DNA of 34,342 bases from assembly GCF_003259895.1 (NCBI RefSeq), contig NZ_QLME01000030.1:1-34342 (forward strand), read 5' to 3'. The notes below the pieces were generated by a model. It was not told the DNA's origin and made no database searches. It saw nothing but the letters and a program-made list of their open reading frames with translations. The DNA is from Halanaerobium saccharolyticum. GTDB lineage: Bacteria; Bacillota; Halanaerobiia; Halanaerobiales; Halanaerobiaceae. Position 1 is the stretch's first letter; every line of letters begins with the position of its first letter. Below are positions 33,232 to 34,342 of the stretch, piece by piece. Both the position numbers and the translations under genes were made by a program.

Positions 33232-33308
33232 TGGCGGAGGAGACGGGATTTGAACCCGCGATCTCCGGCTTGACAGGCCGGCGCGTTAAACCGCTACGCT
33301 ACACCTCC
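33232..33308 (-). tRNA. tRNA-Asp(GTC)
   Basis: 77 nt with CCA, discriminator G73. Anticodon stem CCGGC/GCCGG, loop CTGTCAA, anticodon GTC. The acceptor GGAGGTG/CTCCTCC has a U6-U67 mismatch; all other positions pair. Confidence 0.96.
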
Positions 33309-33381
33309 GTATTTGGATGTAGGAAGTAAGATGTCGAGAAAGGAATCTCTTCCAATCTAACAATATACTTCATTATTTAAA
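33309..33381 (-). other. tRNA spacer with hairpin (Val to Asp)
   Basis: 73-nt spacer containing the second exact copy of ATGTAGGAAGTAAGA (33317-33331). On the minus strand GGAAGAGAT can pair with ATCTTACTTCC apart from a 2-nt bulge. Confidence 0.55.
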
Positions 33382-33457
33382 TGGTGGGCGAAACAGGGCT
33401 CGAACCTGTGACCCCCTGCTTGTAAGGCAGGTGCTCTCCCAACTGAGCTATTCGCCC
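33382..33457 (-). tRNA. tRNA-Val(TAC)
   Basis: 76 nt with CCA. Anticodon stem CCTGC/GCAGG, loop CTTACAA, anticodon TAC. Acceptor GGGCGAA/TTCGCCC, A73. Confidence 0.98.
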
Positions 33458-33464
33458 GCAAAAA

Positions 33465-33540
33465 TGGTACCCTCAAGGGGATTCGAACCCCTGCCGCCAG
33501 GATGAAAACCTGGTGTCCTAGACCCCTAGACGATGAGGGC
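33465..33540 (-). tRNA. tRNA-Glu(TTC)
   Basis: 76 nt with CCA. Anticodon stem CCAGG/CCTGG, loop TTTTCAT, anticodon TTC. Acceptor GCCCTCA/TGAGGGT, with a G1-U72 pair. Confidence 0.97.
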
Positions 33541-33550
33541 ATAAATTAAA

Positions 33551-33643
33551 TGGCGGAGAGAGAGGGATTCGAACCCTCGCCAGGGTAAATACCCTGCTAC
33601 AGGTTTAGCAAACCCGCCCCTTCAGCCACTTGGGTACCTCTCC
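33551..33643 (-). tRNA. tRNA-Ser(GCT)
   Basis: 93 nt with CCA, type II with a long variable arm (CAGGGTATTTACCCTG hairpin). Anticodon stem CGGGT/ACCTG, loop TTGCTAA, anticodon GCT. Acceptor GGAGAGG/TCTCTCC, discriminator G73. Confidence 0.97.
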
Positions 33644-33734
33644 AGATTGGAGGTTTAAAGTTAGAAATTAAAACTTAGAATAACCGCTAAGCAAACTCTC
33701 TTCTTTAACCTCTAAATAAAACATAAAAGTTTTA
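33644..33734 (-). other. tRNA spacer with hairpin (Met to Ser)
   Basis: 91-nt spacer. On the minus strand AGAGGTTAAAG near the 5' end pairs with CTTTAAACCTCC near the 3' end, bringing the two flanking tRNAs close. Same design as the other two long spacers, without the shared 15-mer. Confidence 0.5.
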
Positions 33735-33811
33735 TGGTGGGTCTAAGAGGACTTGAACCTCTGACACTGTGGGTATGAACCACATGCTCTAGCCAACTGA
33801 GCTATAGACCC
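33735..33811 (-). tRNA. tRNA-Met(CAT), elongator
   Basis: 77 nt with CCA. Anticodon stem TGTGG/CCACA, loop TTCATAC, anticodon CAT. A normal G1-C72 pair and a TTCATAC loop, as in Bacillus elongator Met, separate it from the initiator and from the lysidine-modified Ile tRNA (loop usually CTCATAA). Confidence 0.92.
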
Positions 33812-33819
33812 ATGATATA

Positions 33820-33896
<77 letters not shown>

Positions 33897-33955
33897 ATCT
33901 TATCATCTAATTTTTGCCTGATGTATATATATAATATTATTTTTTAAATTTAAAA

Positions 33956-34032
33956 TGGTTGCGGGGACCGGATTCGAACCGATGGCCTCCAGGTTATGAG
34001 CCTGACGAGCTACCAGACTGCTCTACCCCGCG
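33956..34032 (-). tRNA. tRNA-fMet(CAT), initiator
   Basis: 77 nt with CCA. C1-A72 are unpaired, the hallmark of bacterial initiators, and the D stem has A11-U24. Loop CTCATAA. The anticodon stem TCAGG/CCTGG has A29-U41 where initiators normally have a third G-C pair. Confidence 0.97.
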
Positions 34033-34040
34033 CTATTGAA

Positions 34041-34116
34041 TGGTGAGCCATGGAGGATTCGAACCTCCGACAACCTGATTAAAAGTCAGGTGCTCTGCCA
34101 ACTGAGCTAATGGCCC
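34041..34116 (-). tRNA. tRNA-Lys(TTT)
   Basis: 76 nt with CCA. Anticodon stem CCTGA/TCAGG, loop CTTTTAA, anticodon TTT. Acceptor GGGCCAT/ATGGCTC, A73. Confidence 0.98.
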
Positions 34117-34144
34117 AAAATATTGATGATAGTTTATAATTTAA

Positions 34145-34219
34145 TGGCTGGGGCGGTAGGATTCGAACCTACGCGTCCTGAGACCAAAACCCAGTGCCTT
34201 ACCGCTTGGCTACACCCCA
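34145..34219 (-). tRNA. tRNA-Gln(TTG)
   Basis: 75 nt with CCA. Anticodon stem CTGGG/CTCAG, loop TTTTGGT, anticodon TTG. Acceptor TGGGGTG/CGCCCCA with the U1-A72 pair characteristic of Gln, G73. First tRNA after the 5S gene. Confidence 0.97.
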
Positions 34220-34250
34220 ACATTACAAAAATCATCAAAGTTTGGAAAAA

Positions 34251-34342
34251 AGGACCGGCAGCGACCTACTCTCCCACATCGTTACCAATGCAGTACCATA
34301 GGCGCTGGAGGACTTAACTTTTGTGTTCGAGATGGGAACAAG
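34251..34342 (-). rRNA. rrf: 5S ribosomal RNA, 5' part cut off by the window edge
   Basis: The minus strand shows the diagnostic 5S string CCCATCTCGAACAC, then AAGTTAAG, CAGCGCC-ATGGTA and GAGAGTAGG near the 3' end. About 92 nt are present; the first 20-25 nt lie beyond the right edge. The 3' end is placed near 34251 by comparison with Bacillus 5S. No terminator hairpin follows before tRNA-Gln, so 5S and the tRNAs share one transcript. Confidence 0.95.

Noticed and set aside
33357..33542. Open frame containing NSSVGRAPALQAGGHRFEPC
   Set aside because: Translation of the tRNA-Val and tRNA-Glu genes; a common false gene call.
33897..33955. AT-rich spacer between tRNA-Gly and tRNA-fMet as an internal promoter
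   Set aside because: TATATA and TAATAT strings but no convincing -35/-10 pair, so low-complexity sequence is the simpler explanation.
34123..34317. Open frame with the AVGFEPTRPE string across tRNA-Gln and 5S
   Set aside because: It is read antisense through a tRNA gene and the 5S end; this peptide string is a well-known artefact of translated tRNA sequence.

Overview
This is an AT-rich stretch of a Firmicutes-type chromosome. I would guess an anaerobe of the Halanaerobium kind: the gene order matches the origin-proximal Bacillus/Clostridium housekeeping cluster, but the spore genes usually interleaved with it are absent. The species assignment is inference, not something the sequence proves. 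Nearly everything is transcribed on the minus strand, so the window reads from right to left. serA is the only + strand gene.

Right end (about 34.3 to 32.7 kb): the 3' part of a 5S rRNA gene, then 13 tRNA genes (Gln, Lys, fMet, Gly, Met, Ser, Glu, Val, Asp, Thr, Ala, Tyr, Gly), all with encoded CCA, closed by a hairpin terminator. This is the tail of one rRNA operon. Next come a class V aminotransferase, an MFS transporter, a 534-residue phosphoglycerate dehydrogenase (serA) and a divergent DUF1015 gene, which together look like a serine-metabolism module. They are followed by a FecCD-type permease with an unusually long ABC ATPase and no binding protein, a 2H-phosphoesterase-like protein, beta-phosphoglucomutase, and a LacI regulator with an MsmX/UgpC-type sugar ABC ATPase.

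Middle (about 21.1 to 12.4 kb): the conserved block ftsB/divIC, tex, an S1-domain protein (YabR-like), DUF501, ppx, tilS, hpt, ftsH. It covers septum formation, RNA binding, phosphate-ester hydrolysis, tRNA-Ile lysidine modification, purine salvage and membrane proteolysis. Then come a small PadR regulator with a FetAB-type ABC exporter, and a one-carbon/cofactor section. That section holds fhs, the folate transporter folT behind a tetrahydrofolate riboswitch, birA without a DNA-binding domain, an orphan BMP-family binding protein, and a nitronate monooxygenase-like flavoprotein.

Left end (about 4.7 kb to 1): coaX, dusB, greA, lysS and yjbQ, followed by two nearly identical strong promoters firing off the left edge. 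They have the form of tandem rRNA promoters, so a second rRNA operon very likely begins just outside the window. The window would then be the segment between two co-oriented rrn operons, as lysS is followed by rrn operons in Bacillus subtilis.

I saw no phage, insertion sequence, CRISPR array or defence system. No gap longer than 300 bases lacks a gene. The parts least explained by known biology are the DUF1015/serA/aminotransferase group, the C-terminal domain on the ABC ATPase, a REP-like element in the greA leader, a helically phased 10-bp tandem repeat before padR, and sequence variations in the initiator and Asp tRNAs.
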